A stretch of 64,000 nt of DNA from Cordilura impudica (Eukaryota > Arthropoda > Insecta > Diptera > Scathophagidae). Positions within the stretch are counted from its first letter, which is position 1; the number at the start of each line of letters is the position of its first letter. Shown in pieces: positions 1 to 11,200 of the stretch. Position numbers and translations under genes: made by a program. The notes under the pieces are model-generated. The model worked only from the letters and a program-made list of their open reading frames with translations, searched no databases and was not told the DNA's origin. The DNA is taken from NCBI GenBank assembly GCA_963682025.1, contig OY821521.1:198287526-198351525 (forward strand), given 5' to 3'.

Positions 1-509
1 AATCTATTAGATGTTGTGGATGCTATAAGGCAGAGATATGAAACAATATTTGGCGAATATTTTGAAAACAACGTAATGAAAATTTATCTTATGCTTTATT
101 TTAAATGTTAATTTAAAAGATTTTTTTTTTTTTTCAAATATAGGATTCTTCCTCTGCCCCAACTACCAGTAATACTCCCATAGGCGAATTAATGAATGAG
201 GATGGCTATCAAATAATGCAAAATCATTCAATGGAACCTTTTTACTTAAACAGTGCTGTATGTCAAAAATATGATGATATCTCAGTACAAACGTTTTAAA
301 AATATATATTTTGTTTTTATTTCAATTATTTATAGGAAGCTCAAAATATTGTAGTTAATCAAAATCTAGTCCACAAATCTGAGAATTTGCTTGTTTCAAG
401 GCGAAATTCCACATTTAATGCCGATCTGTGTGTGTCGAATTTACAAAATGAACAACAACATCAATCATTAAAAATTATTGAAGATACCACATCATCAAAT
501 GATTCTTAG
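1..509 (+). CDS. 3' end of an unrecognised gene, three coding exons (1-72, 144-257, 336-509)
   Basis: The window opens inside a coding exon. Three exons join in phase 0: 1-72 (donor GTAATG), 144-257 (acceptor ATAG, donor GTATGT) and 336-509 (acceptor ATAG, stop TAG at 507-509). The 119 visible residues begin NLLDVVDAIRQRYETIFGEY, which looks like an alpha-helical end of a folded domain. They continue as a polar Ser/Asn/Gln-rich tail ending SSNDS. The introns are 71 and 78 bp, as is usual for flies. I do not recognise the family: the visible part has no catalytic motif, membrane segment or zinc-binding pattern. It converges tail-to-tail with bgcn. The exon calls are sound, the identity is open, and the start lies upstream of the window. 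Confidence 0.75.
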
Positions 510-575
510 ACTCTCAAATAACTTTATTCTATTTAATCATTGACCACAATAGTGTATCTCTTTTTTCATAATTAT

Positions 576-664
576 AATATCAATATTAATAGTAATAACA
601 ATAATAATAGTAATAACAATAATAATAGTAATAACAATAATAATAGTAATAACAATAATTATAA

Positions 665-700
<36 letters not shown>

Positions 701-751
701 CAATAATTATAATAATAATAATAATAATAATGATAATAATAATAATAACAG
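576..751. repeat. AAT-rich microsatellite with an 18-bp higher-order unit
   Basis: AAT triplets are interrupted regularly by AGT and AAC, so the first part repeats an 18-bp unit (AATAATAGTAATAACAAT) about four times before grading into plain (AAT)n. Open frames across it would be pure Asn or Ile runs and are not genes. Confidence 0.9.
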
Positions 752-1013
752 TAAATTGAAAATTTAACATATTTATTTAGACTGCAAATATAAAAAACCA
801 ATGAAAATCGAACATGATTGTTGTTTTTCTAAGTACTTTTTTCTTGTTTCTAGAGATATTAACCATTAACAAAAAACTTAACTTAAAAGATGTATAAGAT
901 GTAGTTATTATAGTTAAAAAGTTACATAATTTCACTGCAGATTATGAAACATTTTATCCTTAAAAAATATTATGAAATATTTTTGCCTGTAAGTAATATT
1001 CTCTTAATATTTC

Positions 1014-1019
1014 AATAAA
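1014..1019 (+). promoter_or_regulatory. Candidate poly(A) signal AATAAA of the first gene
   Basis: This is the first AATAAA found downstream of the stop at 507-509, giving a 3' UTR of about 0.5 kb that would include the AAT microsatellite. Positional inference only. Confidence 0.4.
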
Positions 1020-1079
1020 AACTCTGAAACTTATAATTTATGCTTCTTCTATAAGTCAGCCTGAAAGATTCTGTTCATA

Positions 1080-3340
1080 AAAAAATTCTATGGATGGGGA
1101 GGGAGCCTGTAAACAAAACAAAAAGTTTTACAATATAAACACCTTTTTACCAGGCCAACAGAAATAGAAAAAACATTTTTGTTTTTAAATTATAATGTTT
1201 GCTGCACTTTTTTTTCGGCATGACTGCACTTAATCAAAAATCTCTTTAAGTTTAAGTTTAATACGTATGTATGTACTTACAACGAATTCAAATCATGTTG
1301 CCCTGGTAATTATATGGGACTAAAAAAAAAAATCAATTAGATTCAAAATTACTTTTTGTATTTTTACATGCATGCACACATGTACATATGTTAATGTATT
1401 GTACGAATATAAAGAAGACAAAGTAACAAAAACTGTACAAGCAGAAGGAACAATAACTGAAATAGGAGAAAAAAAAGCTTACAACAAAGTCATTTTTATT
1501 TTGAGTGTTTCAAAAGAAATTTTTTGTTGTTAAAAAAGAGAAATTATTTCTGCTTTCTGTTTTTTATGTTTGCCTAGTACCTAATTTGAACTTGGAACTA
1601 GTAGTCAAACTGATTATTATTTATTTTCTTTTTTTTGTTCCTATAAATTCAATTCACAAAACAACTGAAATTACTAGGCAAGCAGCAATGCAGAATGCAT
1701 TTTGAAATAATCAATTACATTTAATTTTGCATTGAAACTGTATTGTTGCTCCTGCGTGTAAAGCTTTTTATTTGTTTCTCTGTAAATGCGCCTGCAGTTA
1801 TATTTTATTGTTGGATACGCTTAAAAACAATTTACACACACAACTTTCACAACACCAAAGCAGATATTAAGTTTAAAACAATAAGACAAACTTTTTTGTT
1901 TATTTTTTATATTTTTCTGTGCATACAGCTATTATCATGTTGGCCTGGTAAATTTGAATGTGAAATAAAAATAACGAACGGCCTCCCCAATTTTAAATAA
2001 AATTGTTTAAAAATCACTAGGCCAACATAATAAGTAGAAAGCAAATACTTATATAGAAAATATTTTTTTTTTTTCAAATAAATAAAATTGATTTTTGTTC
2101 TCTATTTTAAATCATTTTTATGCATGAAATCTATTTTAATTACCAGATCCTCATGCGTAATAGCTACATGCAATTAACATTTTTACAATTACTTTATATA
2201 TCTGCTTTCTACTTTTTATGTTGGCCTAGTGATGTTATAAAAAACTTAATTCAATCCTTATTTGGCAATAAAAAAAAAACATGAAATAATGAGAACAATA
2301 AAAAAGTTATTTTTTCAAAGAGGATTTGTTTCCAAAATAACCACCTTTATTACCAGGCCAACAGAAGTAGGAAAAACTTTTTTTTTAATCATTGTATTTC
2401 TGCACTTAATCAAAAAATTCTTGGTTTCAGTTTGACATACATACATACATAAATACATATGTACTTAGAACTAATTCAACATATAACACTAAAATCGGAA
2501 AAAATATGTTTGCTTATAATCATGTTCGCCTGGTAATTGTATCGAATTACAATCATTGGGCCAATATTAAAAAAGATTTAGTTTAAAAATTTGTTTTTGT
2601 ATTTTTCACGCAATAACGTAAAGATAAGGACGAATATAAACAGAAAGTGACAACAACTGTATACGCAGAAGTAACAACAACTAAAATACATATGAGAGAA
2701 ACAATCGTACAAGCTTACAACAAAATCATGTTTATTTTGATTGTTTCAAAAGTTAATATTTGTTGTTATAAAAAAGAGAAATTCTTTATATCTGCTTTCT
2801 ATTTTTTTATGTTTGCCTGCTGATTTAAACTTGGACTAGTTGTCAAGTTGAAGAATTTGTTTTTCTCTCTCTCTCCCTAAAGCAAAAAATACATACATAA
2901 ATTTTATCTTTTCAACGTAAAACCAACTAAAACTACTTGGCAAACAGCAATACAGAAAGTATTTTGAAATAATCAATTACATTTCATTTTGCATTCTAAC
3001 CTTGTTGTTGGTCCTGCGTGTAAAGCTTTATATTTGTTCTTTTGTGAATGTACATGCATATTCTAACAGTTATATTTTATTGTTGGGTATGCGCAAAAAC
3101 AATTTACATACATACATAAATATCACAACACCAAAGCTATTAAGAAAAAAAAAATAATACAAATGTTTTTTTGTGTTTTGTATATTTTTATTTGTGCATG
3201 TAGCCAATTATCATGTTGGCCTGACAAATTTAAATGTGAAATAAAAAAAATCAACACAACGATAAGTTTGAATACAATTTTTTTTTTCAACATAATAAGT
3301 AGAAAGCAGATATGTACATATAAAACATTTTTCTAAATAT
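1080..3340. repeat. Two diverged tandem copies of a repeat of about 1.2 kb carrying alternating GCCTGG/CCAGGC motifs
   Basis: Blocks recur in the same order about 1200 to 1275 bp apart. ACCAGGCCAACAGAA is near 1150 and 2352. GCTTACAACAAA is near 1478 and 2713, followed in both copies by a CTGCTTTCT block. TCCTGCGTGTAAAGCTTT is near 1750 and 3012. ATCATGTTGGCCTG is near 1935 and 3210. Within each copy the short motif TGTTGGCCTGGTAA also occurs inverted as TTACCAGGCCAACA, so a unit can fold on itself. There is no coding potential. Possibly a tandemly duplicated non-autonomous transposon, but I saw no clear ends. Confidence 0.75.
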
Positions 3341-3899
3341 TTTAAGCATGCAGTTTTTACGCATGATGGCCTGGGGTCGAATCGTCGCATTCGTTATCGA
3401 AATTTTTCGATCGAAATTATTTTTTTTATTTTCCAAAATAAATTACTAAGTAATTTTCAATACACTTTTGCGTTTTTTCGAAAATCTAACGTTACCATAT
3501 AGTAACTCTCGGTCGCCTAGGGTACATGTTTTTCATAAAAGGGAAAATGATTTTTGGAAATTTTTTTTTCAATAAATTTTACAAAAACATTTTTAATAAA
3601 ATTATAAGAAAGAAATAAAAAGTAAATTCATATGAATTGAAATAAATTACAGTTTGGTATGGGAATTTTTAACTTTTTTCTGTCACCACAATTGCACATG
3701 CGATATCTTCGTTAACCGAACTCAGAATGAAAAAAAAAATTATTTGTTGACCAGTCACAAATATTTTGCTTTAAATAACTGTTTTCACTTGTAATTTTAT
3801 TATGCTCTTTTGGATTTATTTGAGTAAATGCGACGGCAAAGTTTGCATTACCATATGGTAATCGTGGATTATTCCGGGTTAATATAAAAAATCATGTTG

Positions 3900-4760
3900 G
3901 AAAAGAAAGGAAGACTCGATTTAAGAATAACAAGAGGCAGAAAAAGAAGCTAACATGCCGGGATGAAAACAAAATAATCAAAACTATCCATAAAAATCCT
4001 CACGCCACTAAAGGATGTTAGCCCAAGAGTTGACAAATGACTATTCATAAAAATCCTCATGCCACTAAAGGATGTTAGCCCAAGAGTTGACAAATGACTG
4101 TAGAGTGGTGGTGTAACATGAAGCGGTTCGACAAGTCTTTAAAAACCACAAGTATTCATCACGAGTTGCAAGAAAAAAGCCATTGCATTACTATCGGCGC
4201 AGAATGTAGGAAAAAGGCTTTCTTTGGCACAGAGCACATTTCCCGTCGAATTGAGTACTGGGAAGATGTAGTTTTCTGTGATGAATGTAAAGTTATGCTC
4301 TACTATTACGATGGACCCCAAAGTTTGGAGACAACCACTGACTGCCCTCCAAAACAAAAATATTTCTACCGTGGAATTTGGAAAACTATGCGTAATATTA
4401 TGGGGATTCATATTAAGTAAAGGCGTTCGAGATATAAGAATTATAGAGGAAATAATGACCACTTACAAATTTTGGATTTTGTGATCCCGATAATAAACAA
4501 AAGTTAAAATAGAAACTTTATCAAAATAACGAGCCTAAACTCAAATCATATTTATGCAGAATTCGTTTACTCTACAACTGCAGTAGTCATTGATACGTTA
4601 GCACAAAATCCCGAAATGAATCCAATAGAAAATTTGTGGACCCATTTGAAGAATATGTCAAAATTACCAGAAATGATTTGTTTGAATGACGCAACAAAGT
4701 ATATTCTACAGGTTTACACTGCTGCTGTACTTTGAATGACTTCTTTCTTGATTTTTTTCT
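3900..4760 (+). mobile_element. Tc1/mariner-family transposase remnant, broken
   Basis: Translated pieces in shifting frames match Tc1 transposases in order. First comes a helix-turn-helix-like stretch with HATKG and LAQELTND. Around 4260-4300 is a YWEDVVFCDECK stretch, equivalent to the WxxVxFSDESK catalytic region. Around 4615-4660 is NPIENLW, the classic Tc1 C-terminal motif. Stops and frameshifts separate the pieces, so it cannot make a transposase. The longest open part is 4094-4420 (108 codons). A 57-bp stretch in the N-terminal part is tandemly duplicated. Terminal repeats were not located with confidence. Confidence 0.8.
3985..4098 (+). repeat. Perfectly phased 57-bp tandem duplication inside the Tc1 remnant
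   Basis: The GCCACTAAAGGATGTTAGCC block starts at 4004 and again at 4061. The two 57-bp units differ at only two or three positions, so the duplication is much younger than the decay around it. Confidence 0.9.
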
Positions 4761-5061
4761 AGTTATAAATTAATTAATAAACATACTTCAAAAAATAAAA
4801 AATTTTTGATTTGCCTCAAGTAAAATAATTTAAAAAATTTTCCTTGTGCAAACAATTTCTTGACGAAATGTGTGTTTATTTTTTAAAATATACAAACACA
4901 TTGTTTTCTTTCTCATAAGAGAAATAATTTTTATATCATACAATTATAGCCATAAGTAACCTAAAGAAGCAATTTATAAAAGATGGTCTGCTAATCTAGG
5001 AAAAATCAAATTTTTCAATCAAGACTCCACAATTTGAATAAAAAAAATATATATATATAGA

Positions 5062-5067
5062 TTTATT
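5062..5067 (-). promoter_or_regulatory. bgcn: Candidate poly(A) signal AATAAA of bgcn
   Basis: TTTATT on the plus strand reads AATAAA on the gene strand, about 91 bp after the bgcn stop codon. Position fits a short 3' UTR; not tested. Confidence 0.5.
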
Positions 5068-5157
5068 TCAATGCACATGAGTTTTCTTAAAATTAAATAT
5101 TAAAAAAACAAAAACATTTATACATTTCAACTTAATACTATGATATTATGACATTAT

Positions 5158-5290
5158 TTAATTATGTAACCAATTATTACGTGTCGCAAATAGATGCATT
5201 ATAAACTCTCCTGTATCGTTGTCTATTTGAAATGCAATTCGCCTCTTGTTTATGGCCAAAGATAAGTCAACATTGCTGCATATTAATTTT
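5158..5290 (-). CDS. bgcn: bgcn exon 5: C-terminus and stop
   Basis: Acceptor TTTTTAG. One base plus 43 codons and TAA (5158-5160), ending NNWLHN. The phase matches the CT left by exon 4, giving Leu at the junction. Confidence 0.9.
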
Positions 5291-8200
5291 CTAAAAATAT
5301 AACACAAATTAAGACAAAAAAAAAAATCGGGCTCTACCTCCTCTTTGTTAACTTACAGTATAGTTTGAATTTTAATGTCGTATTTGAAACATGAATGTAG
5401 CTTTAAGATGCCATTTCGCCACTCAACCACTGATAGACTTTTCAGGTAATCGGGATTTCTTGAATAGGATATAACGAATGTTAATTTAGCCACCACCATT
5501 TTAGGTGTTAACATTTTGGTCAATTGATGGTACCATTCGTTGTCGGGGTATATATTTGTAGCATCCAACGAGTCCACATGATAAACCATAAAAAATTGTT
5601 TTTCCAAATTTTTAGAGGGCTGACTGTTGTTATTCGGTTTATAGCAAGTCGTGGTTAATAGAATTGAGGCATTAAAACCCATCATAAATTGATTTGGCAA
5701 AGCTTTTGGTCTAAGGCCCACCTTTTCGGGTTGCACAATGCCATAGGCCATATCTTCTTGTACCAGAATTTTCTCAAGACAATCGAAAAGTCTAACATTT
5801 TGAACCAGAGTAATGTTGGGTCGTTTGTACTTCTCCAAAAAACCACAGTATTGTAGATAATTTACATAGACACTATGGAAATATTGACGAGTTTTTAGCA
5901 ACAGTTGAGCCTCTTCATAGTCACAGACAAATGAAATCCAATCGTCTATATGAAAGTAACAGCGACGATTATTTATATCACCTGACTGCATCATTTGTAT
6001 GCTGGACGTTGGCATTTTTGTGGGACCTAAGGATTAAATTTTATTTATAACTAAAATGTTATGATTTTGGAACGAACCTACCTGCAAACAGGGCTATAGT
6101 TATTGGTGCCACAACTGTATTGCATTGTATGCTATTACTATTCCAGCTATTCGTTTCTTTGCCATAAATTATCCAGGGCGAAACATAATCGAACGGCTTT
6201 ATTGAATTCAAATCCATTTCCCTTAACACTGAATTCGGATGTAATATTAATTCTCGTTTACATGGCGATTTAATGCGATTCATTTTAGCATCAGCCATAC
6301 AAATATTTGGGTAAAATCCGCCCACCAAAGCTGCCTTGATTACTGGCCAACAATTGGATTTAATGTTAATGAAATGCATGCTTAAATTACCTTTACTATG
6401 AATCAATTGGGCAGATCTTAAAGCACCCACCAATTGGGTGCGAACATTACGAACATGTTCTAACAAGCCATTCAAAATAAAATGATATTCATTGAGAACC
6501 GTACCACTGTCCTCATCCCGCAAATCATTTTGCCATTCTTGATACAAACGCAAATACATCAAGTGATCAGATAAGTGACCTTCGGATAAACGAATTCTTT
6601 CTTGTTTAATTTTGTAACGTATCAAATCTTTATGTGGTTCAACCAGATGATCGATATAATGAGACAGTTCTAAAGGATCCAGTGTCGACACAAAGCCAAC
6701 AATGGTTAAAACTGGATCCAAACACTGCAACATAATAGCTAACACCAATAGTTTACCCAAATAACATTCAACCGGAACATCTATAAGGCGACAGCCCAAC
6801 CAAGTAATGTCTTCTAGATCAGTAAAGACATTGATTTTTTTCAAAAATTCTACTGAACGAAATATTTTCTTAAACGGTGGCTTAACTATTGTTTCTTGCA
6901 AATATTCAGCCACCATGCTATGTGGCGATAATAGCTTTACCGATAGGCATACTCTGTCCAGGGGCATAGTTAACAATTCGGGCTCATATACTTCGACTAA
7001 TTTATCATAAACACTTTCAGATATTAAACGAAAGCAGACACCGTCTAAATTGTAAAGTTAGGTTGTAAATTGTAATCTGACCTAGCCATAAATATTAAAA
7101 CTACTTACCATTTTTTTTGTTCAATAGCAATGAACGATTTTCCAAACTTTGTTTCGAGGCCCATTCATAGAGATTCTCCTTGCATTTGGCTTCATTGTTG
7201 AAAACACAACGAAAATGTCGGGCAGCATCGATGACATATTGAATGTCATCAAAGCACATAAGTGTCTCCGCTATATCTGTGGCTAAAATCAGTTTTACAT
7301 TTTTTGAGGTTACAATAATTCCATCCAGTTGAGCTTTCTCCGTGTAATTATGTAGTAAAAATAATTTTAAATATTCTGGAATATTACCCAGCAGTTTCTG
7401 CTTCAATAGGCCATAGTTGAGTTTTATAAGGTGTTGGTAAGAAGGTAAAAAAACAATTATGTTACCTACAAAAATTAATAAAAAGAAAAATTAATTAAAA
7501 AATGACGTTTTATCATTAGTTATCCTTTTACAGTTTACTAGTTTGTATTGGAAGTACTTATTAAAAAGATTAGATGATTTTTAAAAAAACGACTTTAAAT
7601 AAATCCGAAATTTAAAAACGTGTTTTTATTAAAGCTAAAATAAAATCAAATCAAATCAAAACAAAGAAAACAGTGTACCCAAGCGTAGAATTACACCATC
7701 GTCAAAACCATTACCTCATAACATCAAAATGATGATAGAAATTAAGAACAGATTCAGGCGAAATTGGAAACGTTACAGGGATAGTTATGACCACCAACAA
7801 AAGGCGAGACTGAACAGCCCGATCACAAAAGAAATAAATGACTTTAAAAATAAGTCCTGCAATAGTATGCTGTCAACTTTGGATAAATCTACTTCTTCGT
7901 TTTGGGGAATTTCTAAAGTGTTCAGAAAGAAATCTAAAAATATGCCAATACTAAAACAAAATAATGAAACGTATTACATCCAACAAGATAAGTGTGAAAT
8001 CTTAGCTCATAATTTTAAAATGAAACATTGTCTTTCATCTCATCTTAGCGATACAGAAACTGTTTTAGAAGTGAACAATACAGCAGACTTCGTTCGATCA
8101 GTGGAAACAATTCTTCAAAGTCAACAGGTTTGGATCAAATTAACAATAAATGTTTAAAAAAGCTACCAAAAAAAGCTTTAACTTATCTTACCACTTCTTT

Positions 8201-11200
8201 AATGGACGTTTAAAACAATGTTACTTCCCAAATTCCTGGAAAATATCCAAAACAATAGCAATACCAAAACCAAATAAATCATCTATATCACCTCTCCCAT
8301 ACAGACCAATAAGTCTGCTTTCTTCTGTGAGCAAAATATTAGAAAAAATTATAAAAGAAATATTATCTCTATTTATTGATTCAAATAATATACTTCCAAG
8401 ACAACAATATGGATTTACCTTTGGAAAAAATCAGGAATTTGGTCAAAAATAATTTTCAAAATGGAAAATCATCCGGTATGGTCCTGTTAGATATAAAAGC
8501 TGCTTTAGGACGTAACTTTCCTTTAGAAATAATAAAAATAATACAAAATTTTTTGCATGGCAGATCGTTTCAGGTATATTTGGGTAAAACTTGTTCTCAA
8601 CAAACCTACATATCAGCAGGTTGTCCGCAAGGACACAGGAGCCTTGCACCAATATTATATATTTTTACATCAGACATTCCAACCTTCCCAAATTGTACCA
8701 ATTCAAACTTTGCAGATGATACATCAATATTAAGCTCTGATCTTCACGCAACTAGCATCGTTTCAAACAACTACTTTAACAAATGGAACATCCTAGTAAA
8801 GCGCTACAAAAAAAAAATCAAACCATATATTTTACTAGGAAAAGGAAAGAATGTTTTATTCAACAGTCACCGCTCAGGTTATTGAGCCATGATATTTATT
8901 GGGAAAGTAAAGTTAAATATCTTGGAGTTATTCTAGATAGCAAATTAAACTTTAACATATACCCTGTCTGCTCGACAAAATAAACAAAACCGGAATTCAG
9001 ATCTAAATACTGAGAACAAAAAGCTAATAATAAAAGCTATTTTCCATCCCATCATGTTCTACTGTTGTCCAGTTTGGTCCACTGCTGCAAAATGTCATAT
9101 CAATAAGCTACAAATAGCTCAGAACAAACTGCTAACAATGATATTTCGACTTCCCTGGCATTACTCCACCAGACGTTTGCATATAATTGCTAACATCGAA
9201 CAAATTAATGAAAAAGTAAGCAGATTGACTGAAAATTTCATAAGAAGATACGAACTCTCTCAACATTCCCATATTAATGAAGTACTTTCATCTTAATTTT
9301 ACCCCCTTATCCAATCCTAAATTTTATCTTATAACCCTGCTTCAAAAAGGCATTTTTAAATTTTTCCTCCACACTTAATAATTTGAAATGTAAATATTAA
9401 AACTCAAATTTAATTACTAACAAATAAATGTTATAAATAAAACATAATAATAATCTAAAATAAATGAAATCAAATGAATTTGTTTAACTATTCTTACAAG
9501 TATAGCCCAGCACTCGAAATTCGAGTGCAAATTCTAGGATATATTATTTTTTCATTCCATTTTTGTCTTCCAATGTTTTTTTAATCTATATATGGGGGGT
9601 TTCATGTCAAGTGCACCAAATTTTGAAACCGATGTCTTCCGATCGGGATGAAATTTGCACCAAGGTTAGTCCTATTGGACACAATTTTTCAACAAGATCG
9701 GTCACGATCTCTCTGTCTTAGAGGGGATCAAAATTTGACATTTTGGCCAAACAGGTGTTTTTTATCATCCTTGTAACTTATTACCTATTGTTCTTAGAAA
9801 ATTTTCTCCCAAATAGTTTAGATAGCTATTTCTTCAATATCTCGGAAAAAATACTTTAAAAAAAATTTTTTTTTGTAGACTTTTTTTTTTGCTAAATCAA
9901 AGCATTTTTTGCCTTTTTTTCAAAAAGGGCATTTTTTGCCTTTTTTTCAAAAAGGGCATTTTTTTTCATAAGAAAGCTTAGGATTTTCCTTTAAGAGCTT
10001 TTTGGTCGCTTAGTGGGATGGGAGTGGGATATCTATCAAAATAAATGTTTTGTAACTCAAGACAACGGTTTTTCAATTTTTCACAAATACACTGAACTCA
10101 GGTCATTTTCTTTTTCGGCAAATGTATTTAGAAACAAACTTGTTGAATATGCTCGCCTTAATAATGTTTAAATTATGTGGCCTTTAATTTGTTAAAGTGA
10201 CTTATTTATTTATCTTTTTCATTAAGAAAGGATATGACATTTTTTTGTTCCTCCTTTCCTTTGCAATCATACCATATTATTTTTTGATTCGGAATTTTCA
10301 ATTTCAATAATTCCTATTCATCTTATCTTGTTAAATGAATTCTTTGTTTATAAGCTATAAGATTCGTCTAATAACTTTCTTGTAATAACTTTTTTTTTTC
10401 TTTTATAATTATAATTATAATTTTTTATAATAATTTTTTATAATAGTACTTAAGATATCTGTTTGTTAGCTCACTAACCGTATATGGCCCAAAGGGCTCG
10501 GTTAGTTTAATAAATTAAATTAAATAAAAAATAAAAATATTTTTGTCTAAAACCTTACAAATAAAACTTATACTGAGAAACTAGACAAATTAACCTTTCC
10601 GAAGGTATGTAACATACCTAACTAAAATGTTATACCCTCGATACTGTAATACCCAGAATATGTTAACCTCAGGAAAGAAATCGCTTTTTTCTACAGAAAT
10701 GTTGAAAAATTATTTTTTATTTATTTTTAATAATAATTAAATTAATGTATAATAATAATAATATTAAAAATAAAAAGATAAATAATTTATTAAAATTTAA
10801 ATGCCCTTTTTGAAAAAAAAAAAGGCAAAAAGGCAAGCTTTGATTTAGCAAAAAAAGTCAACAAAAAAAAATTTTTTTTAAAGTATTTTTTTCCGAAATA
10901 TTGAAGAAATAGCTATCTAAACTATTTGGGAGAAAATTTTCTAACAACAATAGGTAATAAGTTACATGGACGAGAAAAAACACCTGTTTGGCCAAAATGT
11001 CAAATTTTGATCCCCTCTAACTCAGAGAGCTCTTGACCGATCTTGCTGAAAAATTGTGTCTAAACTACTATCCGATAGGACTAACCTTGGTGCAAATTTC
11101 ATCCCGATCGGAAGACATCGGTTTCAAACCCCATATATATAAAATTTATGAATATTTAAATGAGCCTAAAGGTATGTTAATCAATTTTAGCACTTTTAAA

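Noticed and set aside
537..770. Open frames on both strands of poly-Asn and poly-Ile
   Set aside because: They are translations of the AAT microsatellite, downstream of a stop codon, with no start context or homology.
1505..2000. Short hydrophobic open frames in the tandem repeat
   Set aside because: AT-rich repeat DNA gives Phe/Leu/Ile-rich chance frames; they are not kept in the second copy of the repeat.
4094..4420. Host gene of 108 codons
   Set aside because: It is a piece of the Tc1 transposase remnant, with the rest of the protein in other frames.
9920..9965. CRISPR-like or regulatory short repeats (GGGCATTTTTTGCC)
   Set aside because: Only two or three A/T-rich repeats at the inner end of a foldback arm in a eukaryotic genome; simple slippage explains them.
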